From contig CAMDOO010000016.1 in NCBI GenBank assembly GCA_945903545.1, positions 1 to 48,731 of the forward strand: a DNA stretch of 48,731 nt, in the 5' to 3' direction. This stretch comes from Opitutus sp. GAS368. Its GTDB lineage: Bacteria > Verrucomicrobiota > Verrucomicrobiia > Opitutales > Opitutaceae. Each line of letters starts with the position of its first letter. Within the stretch, counting starts at the first letter, position 1. Positions 7,993 through 15,626 of this stretch are shown here, in pieces. The notes below the pieces were generated by a model that was given only the letters and a program-made list of their open reading frames with translations, was not told the DNA's origin and did not search any database. The translations under genes and the position numbers were made by a program.

Positions 7993-8199
7993 TCACGCAG
8001 AGAAGTCCCGCGGACGCGGGACAAGGCAGAGGGCGCGGAGCTCAGAACCAGACCTCAAACTCGGAGAGGGAACGCTAATCTGAGCTGATCTATGGATCTC
8101 GATCCAGTAGTACCCGCCGATGGCCACCGCCAAGGTCAGGGAACTGACGAGGGTGATCAGCAGCGTCAGACGCCAATGCAGGGGAAGGCCTCGCGACAT
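7993..8199 (-). pseudogene. Remnant of a membrane protein gene (sensor-kinase-like N-terminus)
   Basis: A 68-codon frame from ATG at 8199. Residues 1-36 (MSRGLPLHWRLTLLITLVSS then LTLAVAIGGYYWIEIH) look like the first transmembrane helix of a HAMP-containing sensor kinase or similar inner-membrane protein. From residue 37 onward the frame is made of dispersed repeats: the GGAACGCTAATCTGAGC repeat at 8069-8090, a TTTCACGCAGAG-type repeat near 7991-8030, and a GTCCCGC/GCGGGAC hairpin at 8005-8022. I read this as a 5' gene fragment truncated by repeat-rich DNA. A small real membrane protein with a repeat-derived tail cannot be excluded. The 182 bp upstream hold no gene. Confidence 0.5.
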
Positions 8200-8381
8200 G
8201 TGTGACGGCAGGGGAGGGAAAATGGGATGTCGGCGGGAAACCAATTAATCCGAAACGACCAAGGGCAATGGAGGATTATTACGTAACGGCACGAACCTCC
8301 GGAGGTAAGGCCGCAATAATCGCTGCGTCAAACTATTGTCGGGCAACGGTGACTGCGATTCCCGCCGCCGCCGCTGGCATT

Positions 8382-9083
8382 TCAATTCCGACCCGCCGGC
8401 CTGTGGCCGGTGTAGGTGATCGTCATGTTCTGATCGAGGGATTTGACCCAGAACGCGCGACCGCGGACGCGGAGGGTGACCTGCTGGAGCAGGCTGGGGC
8501 GTCCGTCCCCGGGCAGGCTGTAGGTCATCACGGTCCGGGATTCGGCGATCCTGATCCCGATCACCGGGGAGTAGGCCTCCCGGCTGGCGATTTCTACCGT
8601 GGTCACGGTGAGGGTGGGAAGATGAAAGCCGAAGGTGACCGCGAGGTGTGCCGCCGAGCTGTCGTCGGCCCCGCCGGGCTGCATGGCGAAGCGCCACCAG
8701 ACGAGGTCGCCCTCGGCCCGGACCTGGGTGGCGCTGGCGGGGGCGATCTGGTCCTGTAGGCGCGGGGCGGTCGCCCCGCCGGCACGCCGGGATTTACCCT
8801 CGCGGTAGACCTTCACCTCGTCGGGAGTGGGAGCGCGGCCATCCCGGGCGAGGAGGACCCAGCGGTCGGACTCCGGGCGGGCTGGGTCGAAGCTTTCCTC
8901 CATGCTCTCATTGCCCGACGCGGTGGTCTGGGTGTAGATCCAGCCCTTGGGTCCGTCAGCCCGGAAGGCGTTGAGCGCGCCGGCGAGATTCGCTGGCAAG
9001 GTGTCCGCCCGGGCCCCCGCGGCGCCGAGGCAGACGGCGGCCAGCAGCGCGCCCCAGGAAACGAGGAATCGGCGGGAAAACAT
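8382..9083 (-). CDS. Secreted protein of unknown function
   Basis: A 233-residue protein starting at ATG 9083, beginning MFSRRFLVSWGALLAAVCLG with a signal peptide ending near ARA (residues 24-26). The mature protein is soluble, with WIYTQTTASGNESMEESFDP early and a central basic segment (REGKSRRAGGA). I do not recognise the family. It could be a beta-rich periplasmic protein. It follows the GreA/GreB-like gene by 56 bp on the same strand and may be co-transcribed. The longer upstream frame overlaps the Gre-like gene and was rejected in favour of the signal peptide start. Confidence 0.7.
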   Translation of the reverse strand: MFSRRFLVSWGALLAAVCLGAAGARADTLPANLAGALNAFRADGPKGWIYTQTTASGNESMEESFDPARPESDRWVLLARDGRAPTPDEVKVYREGKSRRAGGATAPRLQDQIAPASATQVRAEGDLVWWRFAMQPGGADDSSAAHLAVTFGFHLPTLTVTTVEIASREAYSPVIGIRIAESRTVMTYSLPGDGRPSLLQQVTLRVRGRAFWVKSLDQNMTITYTGHRPAGRN

Positions 9084-9139
9084 GTGGGCCGGAACCATGG
9101 GACCCCGGACGGGCGCGGCAAACCTTGTCGCACGCCTCC

Positions 9140-9610
9140 TCAAAGAATGCGGCCGATCCGGCCTGATCCCTTGGGTGGCAGCGGGACCGTGTCGCCGGTG
9201 CGCTTGCCGAGCAGGGTGCGCCCCAGTGGGGACTGGGGCGTCAGCACGAGGATGGGCCTGCCCTCGTGCGCGACCTCCAAGCCGCCCGCGGCCGGAGCCA
9301 GAAAAAACCACGCCGGGCGGCCCTCCCGGAGGACCTCCAGCAGCGAGCCCATCGCGGCGGGGCTTCCGTCCGCGGCCGGCGGCAGCTTCAGCGCCAGGCA
9401 GCGGGCGATGTCGGCCTCGATACCACCGGCAATGCGCGCCTGCCCCTCGGCGAGGTAGGCGGCCTCCTGGCTGTGGGTGTCGTATTTGCTTTCCGGCCGG
9501 CTCTCCTCGCTGATGGCCTCATCGCGGGCGAGGGCGGCGGCGCCGGTCTGCAGCAGGAGCTGGGCGCGCAGCCGGTGGCAGATGGCGTCGCGCAGGGTCT
9601 CTTTGTTCAT
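9140..9610 (-). CDS. GreA/GreB-like transcription factor domain protein
   Basis: A 156-residue protein from ATG 9610 (MNKETLRDAICHRLRAQLLL). The N-terminal half is helical and includes ESRPESKYDTHSQEAAYLAEGQ, as in Gre-like N-terminal coiled coils. The C-terminal half holds the Gre signature: VLTPQSPLGRTLLGKRTGDTV. Classical GreA has acidic residues at the coiled-coil tip that reach the RNA polymerase active site; here the tip region is shorter and altered, so cleavage activity is uncertain and it may be a Gre-factor homolog that binds the secondary channel with another effect. It probably begins a two-gene unit with the secreted protein downstream. Not assigned greA because length and N-terminus differ. 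Confidence 0.75.
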   Translation of the reverse strand: MNKETLRDAICHRLRAQLLLQTGAAALARDEAISEESRPESKYDTHSQEAAYLAEGQARIAGGIEADIARCLALKLPPAADGSPAAMGSLLEVLREGRPAWFFLAPAAGGLEVAHEGRPILVLTPQSPLGRTLLGKRTGDTVPLPPKGSGRIGRIL

Positions 9611-9768
9611 GAGGGTGGGGGTGTGATGGGGCAGTCGGCAGGAGGATGCGGTGATCACGCCGCGATTGCAAAAAAACGGTCAAGCGCGGGATCTTTTTTT
9701 GACTCGCGCCCTGTTTGGGGCTCGGCATTGCATCAGCCGCCGCATCAGACTGGCAATCACCGCATTCC

Positions 9769-10668
9769 ATGGCCCGTAAGATCGCATTCATCAACTACAA
9801 GGGCGGGGTCGGCAAGACCTCGCTGATCGTGAATGTTGCCGCCTGCCTGGCGAAGATGGGGAAGCGCGTGCTCCTCTGCGATTTTGACACGCAGTCCAAT
9901 GCCAGTATCTGGCTGCTCAAGCTTGACCGCTGGAACAAGATCAACTCGACCGGCGAAGGCGCGGTTTACTCGCTCTTCGATCCGGGCAAGGCACGGATCA
10001 AGGACCTCATCATCAAGGATGTCGTCGAGGGCAAGGCGGGCGAAAAGCTGCTGCCGGGTCTCGACCTGGTCCCGACGACGTTCAACTTCGTCGACTTGGA
10101 GAACGAATACACCGGCGACCCGAAGCGCCCGGCCTACGTGATTTTCTACGAGAACCTCGCGGAGGTGGAGGCGAATTACGATTTCATCCTCTTCGACTGC
10201 CCGCCGAACATCCTGCGCGGTTCCCAGCTCGGCGTGTTCTCGGCCAACGAGGTCTACGTGCCGTCCAACCCGGACGCCCTCAGCCTCATCGGCTTCACGC
10301 TCTTGGTGGAGAAGCTCGGCAAGTTCCACCAGCTCTCGGCCAGCTTCCGGCGCACCGCGATGGGCCCGGCCGCCCAGGTGCAGGGCATCATCTTCAACTC
10401 GATCAAGACCGGCGTGGACATCGAGGTGCCGAAGATGCGGATGCAGCTCCGGATGAACCAATTCCGCTCCGCCAAGCGCGTCGGGCAGAATGCCAAGATC
10501 TTCGACACCCAGATCCGTGACGCCATGGTCGTGCGCCGCGCCGTGACGCTCGGCCTGCCCGTGAACCTGGTGGGCGAGGGGGCCGACGAGTCGGTCCAAC
10601 AGGACAACGTGGTGAACGACTACCGCAAGCTGGCCGCCGAGATCATCGCCCAGGGCGCGAAGCTCTGA
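9769..10668 (+). CDS. ParA/MinD-family ATPase
   Basis: A 299-residue P-loop ATPase. It has the deviant Walker A motif KGGVGKTS at 11-18 (both lysines K11 and K16 present), the A' motif DFDTQSNAS at 38-46, and a Walker B segment FILFDCPPN near residue 140. These features define the ParA/MinD/Soj group, which forms ATP-dependent dimers and positions cargo on nucleoid or membrane. It is longer than Soj (about 255), with extra segments between motifs. ATG 9769 is chosen because MARKIAFINYKGG begins exactly at the fold. No ParB gene or parS-like site is next to it. Two unknown proteins follow at 12 bp and 5 bp spacing, so all three are probably one operon and one functional unit. Confidence 0.9.
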   Translation: MARKIAFINYKGGVGKTSLIVNVAACLAKMGKRVLLCDFDTQSNASIWLLKLDRWNKINSTGEGAVYSLFDPGKARIKDLIIKDVVEGKAGEKLLPGLDLVPTTFNFVDLENEYTGDPKRPAYVIFYENLAEVEANYDFILFDCPPNILRGSQLGVFSANEVYVPSNPDALSLIGFTLLVEKLGKFHQLSASFRRTAMGPAAQVQGIIFNSIKTGVDIEVPKMRMQLRMNQFRSAKRVGQNAKIFDTQIRDAMVVRRAVTLGLPVNLVGEGADESVQQDNVVNDYRKLAAEIIAQGAKL

Positions 10669-10680
10669 GCCCCGCACCCT

Positions 10681-11520
10681 ATGCCCGTCAAATACACCAT
10701 CCGCGATTGGGACGAGACCCGGGCTGCCTTCGCGAGCTCGATCATGGTCAACACCGCGATCAGCAGCCTGGCGCAAAACCTGGACGGCCCCGACTGGCCC
10801 CTGAAGGGCAAGGATGAGACGCCCGCCAAGTACATCGACCTGGCCTACGAGGAGGTCATCGAGTATCTCGCGCTCAAGGGCCAGCCGCCCGAGCGCATCG
10901 ACCAGCTGATCGGCATCCTCAAGGACACGCTTTCGTTCGACGATCCCTTCGGCGACATGGTCTCGCAGACAGCGCAGACGGAGAAGAAGGACAATCAGAT
11001 GCTGCGCAACCTGGCGCGTCTGGAGATCCCGGAGAGCTTCCCGATCGCGATGACGGCGCTGAGCAAGGAGACGCAGGAGTTCTGCCGGCTGGAGAAGCTC
11101 GGCACGCTCGGCGAGTTCGCCATCTTCGCCCAGGGCATGGCCCAGAACGTGATTGTCGGCGGCGATTTCCGGAAACTCCTCAACGCCCTCTCGCATGTCG
11201 ACGAGCAGGCGTTGTCCGAGGTGCTGCCTTTCCGCCGTGGCGCCAAGGGCCTGCACCTGATCGAGGCCCTGGGCCTCGCCGCCGGCGCCGCCGTCCCGGC
11301 CGACCGCGTCAACGCCGCCCTCGAGCAGTTCCGGGCGGAGTTCGCCGCGTTGAAGACCGATGTCGCCGCCGGCGGCGACTTGGCCCGCCATCTCATGGTC
11401 CTGGGCAACCCCGGGCGCGAGGCCCGGGTCGCCGAGTTGCTGAAAGATCATCTCCGGCTGGGAGCCGGTGCCGAAGGGTTGCGCAAGGGCGGATTCTTCT
11501 CCCGTCTGTTCAAGAAGTAG
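10681..11520 (+). CDS. Unknown helical protein in ParA operon
   Basis: A 279-residue protein with no recognised domain, 12 bp after the ParA-type gene. The composition suggests an almost entirely alpha-helical soluble protein. It ends GGFFSRLFKK, a short hydrophobic and basic tail after a glycine-rich linker (LGAGAEGLRKGG). By analogy with the MinD C-terminal amphipathic helix this could bind membrane, but that is inference. There is no signal peptide and no transmembrane helix. Operon position suggests a partner, cargo adaptor or regulator of the ATPase. Confidence 0.8.
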   Translation: MPVKYTIRDWDETRAAFASSIMVNTAISSLAQNLDGPDWPLKGKDETPAKYIDLAYEEVIEYLALKGQPPERIDQLIGILKDTLSFDDPFGDMVSQTAQTEKKDNQMLRNLARLEIPESFPIAMTALSKETQEFCRLEKLGTLGEFAIFAQGMAQNVIVGGDFRKLLNALSHVDEQALSEVLPFRRGAKGLHLIEALGLAAGAAVPADRVNAALEQFRAEFAALKTDVAAGGDLARHLMVLGNPGREARVAELLKDHLRLGAGAEGLRKGGFFSRLFKK

Positions 11521-11525
11521 CTCCC

Positions 11526-12209
11526 GTGGCCGACGACCCCACGCCTCCCAAGCCCGCCATCAAGTTTCCCGTCCGGCCGACGTCGGCGGCCCCGGCCCTT
11601 GTCCTCACGCGTCGCCGCCCCGGGGCGACGATGCCGCCGATGGCGCTCTCCGAGGCCTCCGCCGAGGCCCGCAAGCAGATCGCGAATATAGTTTCTGCCA
11701 CCCGCTCGCCATGGTCCACGGGCAAGGAGGTCGATCCCGAGCAGGCCTCGCAGCTGGAGAAGTCCCTGCGCGAACTGGAAGTCGGGCTGGAGGTCCGCGA
11801 GCGCCTCGTGACCGAGGCCGAAGCCCGGCTCGCCGATCGCGAGCGCGACCTAGCCGAGGCCGAGGCCCTCGTCGTGGCCCGGCAGAAGTTGCTCGACGCG
11901 AGCCGGCTGCGCTCCCCGGCCAAGGCGGGCCTGTCCGCCGAGGAAAAGGCCGCCCTGGAGCAGCTCAAGGCCGAGCTCGACCGGCAGGAGGAGTCCCTCC
12001 GCGAGCAGAAGGCCGCCATGCTCGAGCGGGAGAAGTTCATGGAGGACAACGAGACCAAGCTCTTCGAGAAGATGATGGCGCAGCAGCAGCTCGAGACTGA
12101 GCTGGAGCAGAAGAGCGAGGACCTCGCCAACCTGGAAAAGCGGCTTCGCGGGCAGGGCGTGATCCCGCCCGCCGCCCCCGCCGCCCCCCGGGACGAGTTC
12201 AATGAATAG
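11526..12209 (+). CDS. Coiled-coil protein in ParA operon
   Basis: A 227-residue protein with GTG start at 11526, five bases after the previous stop. Residues 1-55 are proline-rich and probably disordered. From about 72 to 210 it is highly charged with heptad-like patterning (QLEKSLRELEVGLEVRERL, QLKAELDRQEESLREQK, EKMMAQQQLETELEQKSEDL), which indicates a long coiled coil. The tail is proline/alanine rich. There is no signal or membrane segment. The family is not recognised. Together with the ATPase and the helical protein it could form a scaffold positioned by ParA, comparable in architecture but not in sequence to polar scaffold systems. Confidence 0.8.
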   Translation: MADDPTPPKPAIKFPVRPTSAAPALVLTRRRPGATMPPMALSEASAEARKQIANIVSATRSPWSTGKEVDPEQASQLEKSLRELEVGLEVRERLVTEAEARLADRERDLAEAEALVVARQKLLDASRLRSPAKAGLSAEEKAALEQLKAELDRQEESLREQKAAMLEREKFMEDNETKLFEKMMAQQQLETELEQKSEDLANLEKRLRGQGVIPPAAPAAPRDEFNE

Positions 12210-12272
12210 TCCCGAACTTTGTGTTGAACAAACCGGGGTGAACCCCTGTCTTGGCCGGGCCCCCCTTTATCC

Positions 12273-13472
12273 ATGAAGCACCGCCTGCTCGCTCTTTTCC
12301 TGCTCCCTGCCGCTGTCATGGCTCAGGCGGATCCCCAGATCCCGTCGAACCTGTTTTTCGACACCGACCTCGTGGCGATCATCCCGAAGTGGACGCTGCA
12401 GTACGGCGTCCGCGGGCTCGTCGGCGCCTCCTCCTCCTTCCGCGGCACGGGTTATGTCGATTCCGTCCAGCTGCAGGGCGACTTCACTGCCAAGACCATT
12501 GCCCGGACCTACCATGACGGCGCGGTCGGCGTGGACTCCCGCCGGGCGACAATCGACGACGGCACCGGGCGCAGCATCACGGTCCCGGTCACGCCGGACG
12601 GCAAGACCGACACGTGGTCTTACACCAACACGAGCCAGGCGCAGCCCGATGGCACCATCGACCTGCACACCTACAAGGCGGAGGTGGCCGACAGCGGCGT
12701 GCGGTCCAAGAAGGCCGAACCCGGCTACGGCATGGAAGTGGCCTTCCGGTTCGACACGGGCAAGACGCTGCGCAAGGCCAGCTTCGACCTGGTCGGCGGC
12801 CTCGGGCTGAACGGCATCAATTCATTCCTCAACTCCCCGGAGACGGCCAAGATCTCGACCGTGACCGACACCTACTCAGTCAACGGCCTGGACGCCCCCG
12901 AGGCCCCGTACTCGGCGCCGTCCGCCAGCACGACCACGCTGGTTGATTCCAACGGCCGGGCCGTCATCGGCTCCGATGGCGGTTCCCAGAGCACCAGCCG
13001 CGACACCACGGTCCCGCTTTCCCAGGATCCCTCCGAGCGCGTCGAGAGCTCCGCGACGGACGGCACGAGCGTGAGCAACCGCTACCACCTGAAGGGCGCC
13101 TACTTCACGGCCCGTGTCGGCCCGAGCATGTCGGTGCCGATCGGCAACCGCTTCCGCGCCACGGTCAGTGCGGGCGCCGCCCTGGTCTACGCCGGCACCA
13201 CCTACACGGTGCAGCAGGATTTCAGCCCCGGGACCGGTGACATCCTCACCTCCACCGTGGAGCGTTCCGAGGCGAATTTCCTCCCCGGCCTGTACGCCGA
13301 TGCGAACCTGGAAATGACTCTGACCGATCGCGCCGGAGCCTTTCTCGGCGTCGCCTACCAGAACAGCGGCAGCTTCAACCAGAGCATCAACGACGGCCAA
13401 GTGAACTACGCCACCAAGGTGAAGCTGAACAACCTGTCCGGTGTGCGCATGGGCCTGAACGTGCGGTTCTGA
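12273..13472 (+). CDS. Putative outer-membrane beta-barrel protein
   Basis: A 399-residue exported protein: signal peptide residues 1-20 (MKHRLLALFLLPAAVMAQAD). The rest alternates polar and hydrophobic residues as in beta strands, with aromatic residues, and ends VRMGLNVRF; a C-terminal phenylalanine is the common BAM recognition feature of outer-membrane barrels. A low-complexity Ser/Thr-rich stretch lies near 210-265, probably a surface loop. The family is not recognised. It starts 63 bp after the coiled-coil gene, with a small GGGGTGAACCCC hairpin between them (around 12235-12247), so co-transcription with the ParA operon is possible but not shown. Confidence 0.75.
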   Translation: MKHRLLALFLLPAAVMAQADPQIPSNLFFDTDLVAIIPKWTLQYGVRGLVGASSSFRGTGYVDSVQLQGDFTAKTIARTYHDGAVGVDSRRATIDDGTGRSITVPVTPDGKTDTWSYTNTSQAQPDGTIDLHTYKAEVADSGVRSKKAEPGYGMEVAFRFDTGKTLRKASFDLVGGLGLNGINSFLNSPETAKISTVTDTYSVNGLDAPEAPYSAPSASTTTLVDSNGRAVIGSDGGSQSTSRDTTVPLSQDPSERVESSATDGTSVSNRYHLKGAYFTARVGPSMSVPIGNRFRATVSAGAALVYAGTTYTVQQDFSPGTGDILTSTVERSEANFLPGLYADANLEMTLTDRAGAFLGVAYQNSGSFNQSINDGQVNYATKVKLNNLSGVRMGLNVRF

Positions 13473-13528
13473 GCTGGCCGCCTTTTGGACTTTGTCCGCA
13501 CGCGGCCAGAAACCAAAATGGTTCCGCG

Positions 13529-13810
13529 ATGAGAGACTTCCCCGCTGTAGCCCTGCTCGCCAACCAGTTGATGAGCTATTTCGGCGACGCGGACGACGAC
13601 GAGGCGATCCCCCTGATCCGCGAGGACATCCGCTCCCACTCCGAGACGAAGCGCGCCTTCCGCGAAGGGTTGGCGCAGGCTCTCGCCGATCCCGGCGTGG
13701 ACCGGGTCGGGCTCATGCGGGGCTGCGCGAACCGCCGGGCCGAGTCCGATGGCCAGGCGCGGTGCTGGCTGGAACGACTCCGGGACGTGCTCGCTGACCA
13801 TCCGCGCTAG
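13529..13810 (+). CDS. Small hypothetical protein
   Basis: A 93-residue acidic protein (MRDFPAVALLANQLMSYFGD, then many D/E residues). It has no signal peptide or membrane helix. The segment YFGDADDDEAIPLIREDIRS is loosely like small immunity-type proteins, but I cannot assign a family. It lies 56 bp after the barrel gene. Codon use resembles that of its neighbours, which supports a real gene. Confidence 0.55.
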   Translation: MRDFPAVALLANQLMSYFGDADDDEAIPLIREDIRSHSETKRAFREGLAQALADPGVDRVGLMRGCANRRAESDGQARCWLERLRDVLADHPR

Positions 13811-13892
13811 TCGTGCGTTTGATCGCTCGGCCGCAATCGGCGGCGTAGCGAACATGTCTCCGGCTTGGTCGCGGGCCGCGAAGGGAACGGGC

Positions 13893-15608
13893 TCAATCCG
13901 CCTTGGGCGGTTCCAAACTAGCCAGCACGGCGTCGAGCGGCCGCAGAGCCGCCGACGGGAACATCCCGTTGATCCGATCGATGATCTGCTGGATGATGCC
14001 GTCGGGGCACGAGGCGCCGCCGGTGATCAGGAGCCGTTTCGGCGCCGAGTCACCGGGTGCCCAGAGTAGTCGTTCCTCGATCCCACCGCCGCCCTCGATG
14101 CCGTAGTGATAGTGGCGCACCTTTCCGCCCGGGAGGAGGTCCTCCTCGGACGAGATGTAATGGGCGCGGTCCCCGAGCTTCTGCGCGCAGAGCCGGTACA
14201 GCTGGTAGGTGTTGGAGGAGTTGCGGCCGCCAACCACGAGGGCCGCGTCGAGGGGCGCCTCCAGGGCGCGGGCCAGAGCGTCCTGGTTGACCTGCGTGGC
14301 GTAACAGAGGGTGTCGCGTTTGCCGCCGCCGCCCACGCGGTCGTCATCGCCATGGCGGGTACGGTAGAGTCCGCGGAAATAATCAATGATCTCCACGGTC
14401 TCGTTCATCAGCAGCGTGGTCTGGTTCACGACGGCGATGCGCTCGAGGTGGCGGGTCGGATCGAAACCCGGGGTGAAGCGCCCCGCGTATTTTGCCAGCC
14501 AGGCGGCGCGGGTGGCGGCGTCGGCCCCGGAAACGAGAGCGCCGAGTTCCCGGGCTTCCGCGAGATTGCGGATGATCACGGCGTGAGCGTGGCGCCGCGT
14601 GTGGGAGAAGGTGGCCTTCGTCTCCTCGTGCTCGTGCTTGCCGTGGATCACGATCGTGCGGCCCTCGCGCCCGTAGGCGCGGGCGGCACGCCAGACTTTT
14701 TCGACGAGCATGCAGGTGGCGTCGTACTGCCGCAGCGGGAGGCCCTTGCGGACCAGGCGGGCCTTGTCCTCGTCGGTGGCGCCGAAGGCCGGGATGATCA
14801 CGACGTCCTCGGGTGTGAGCGAATCCCAGAGCAGGGGCTGGCCGGAGCCGGCCTCGTGTCCGTCGAGGCCGAAGGGTTTGCCCTTGTCACTCTGCAGGTA
14901 GCGCAGTCCGCGCCGGTGCAGGTCCTGGTTCACGAAGGGATTGTGGATCAGCTCGGACAGCATGAACACCCGGCGGCCGGGCTGCTCGGCCAGGGTCTCG
15001 TAGGCGCGCTCGATGGCGTTCTTCACGCCCAGGCAGAAGCCGAAGTGACTGGGGATGACGTACTGCACGGGGCCGAAGTCCAGCGGCACCGCGGCCCCGG
15101 CGCTGCGCTCGTGCACGCGGGCGAGCGCCTTGATCGCGGTGCAGAGCCGGCTCTGGTACAGGGCGCGCGCCGACTGGTCCTGGCCGTAGATCGCGTCGTT
15201 GCGCTCGGCGGCCGGCCGGAAGCGGTAGATGAAATCGGACTCACCCAGCTCGAGGTAGGGCACCTCCGCCAGGTAGGGCTCGAGCCCGGCCAGCACCGCC
15301 GCCAGCGCGGCGTCGGGCGCGATTTGGTCCAGCGGCGCAAAGCGCAGGCCGGTCGGCGCGGGGGGCGCGCCGACTTGGGTGAGAAAGACGCGGACCGGGC
15401 CGCTGGGAGTGGTCGCGGTGAAGTATTCGGCGGGCGGCGTATGGACGGGAAACGGCGCGGTCAGGGCCGCCGCGGCTGCGGCTGGATCGGCTCCGGTCAA
15501 CGCGAATCCCGCGGTCGCGGAATTCGCGGTCACGGCCAGTTGGTTGCGCCCGTTGAAGGCGAGGACCACGCAGGTCGCCCCGGGGTCGGCAGGACTCGTC
15601 GGCATCAT
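13893..15608 (-). CDS. ispH: 4-hydroxy-3-methylbut-2-enyl diphosphate reductase, plant/cyanobacterial type, with N-terminal extension
   Basis: IspH catalyses the last step of the MEP isoprenoid pathway, converting HMBPP to IPP and DMAPP with a 4Fe-4S cluster. Cluster cysteines are Cys192 (GFCLGVKNA), Cys299 (YDATCMLV) and Cys435 (TLCYATQ). The HGKHEHEETKATFSH block (322-336) carries the catalytic glutamate. HGKxxHEET, VVNQTTLL and VVGGRNSSNT match the plant/cyanobacterial branch rather than the short E. coli form (316 residues). The protein is 571 residues if started at 15608; about 180 residues precede the IspH core and I do not recognise them. They could be a real extra domain. The start at 15608 or the adjacent ATG at 15605 is the first in frame; an internal start cannot be excluded. 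Confidence 0.9.
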   Translation of the reverse strand: MMPTSPADPGATCVVLAFNGRNQLAVTANSATAGFALTGADPAAAAAALTAPFPVHTPPAEYFTATTPSGPVRVFLTQVGAPPAPTGLRFAPLDQIAPDAALAAVLAGLEPYLAEVPYLELGESDFIYRFRPAAERNDAIYGQDQSARALYQSRLCTAIKALARVHERSAGAAVPLDFGPVQYVIPSHFGFCLGVKNAIERAYETLAEQPGRRVFMLSELIHNPFVNQDLHRRGLRYLQSDKGKPFGLDGHEAGSGQPLLWDSLTPEDVVIIPAFGATDEDKARLVRKGLPLRQYDATCMLVEKVWRAARAYGREGRTIVIHGKHEHEETKATFSHTRRHAHAVIIRNLAEARELGALVSGADAATRAAWLAKYAGRFTPGFDPTRHLERIAVVNQTTLLMNETVEIIDYFRGLYRTRHGDDDRVGGGGKRDTLCYATQVNQDALARALEAPLDAALVVGGRNSSNTYQLYRLCAQKLGDRAHYISSEEDLLPGGKVRHYHYGIEGGGGIEERLLWAPGDSAPKRLLITGGASCPDGIIQQIIDRINGMFPSAALRPLDAVLASLEPPKAD

Positions 15609-15626
15609 GGGAAGCTCGCCGGCCCG

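Noticed and set aside
9769-10668. Chromosome partitioning parAB locus
   Set aside because: No ParB-like gene or parS-like site accompanies the ATPase, and the protein is longer than Soj, so the general ParA-family call was kept.
9757-11451. Open frame of 564 codons on the minus strand
   Set aside because: It lies opposite the ParA operon, whose plus-strand proteins carry real motifs; the antisense product has only Arg/Ala/Leu/Gly bias.
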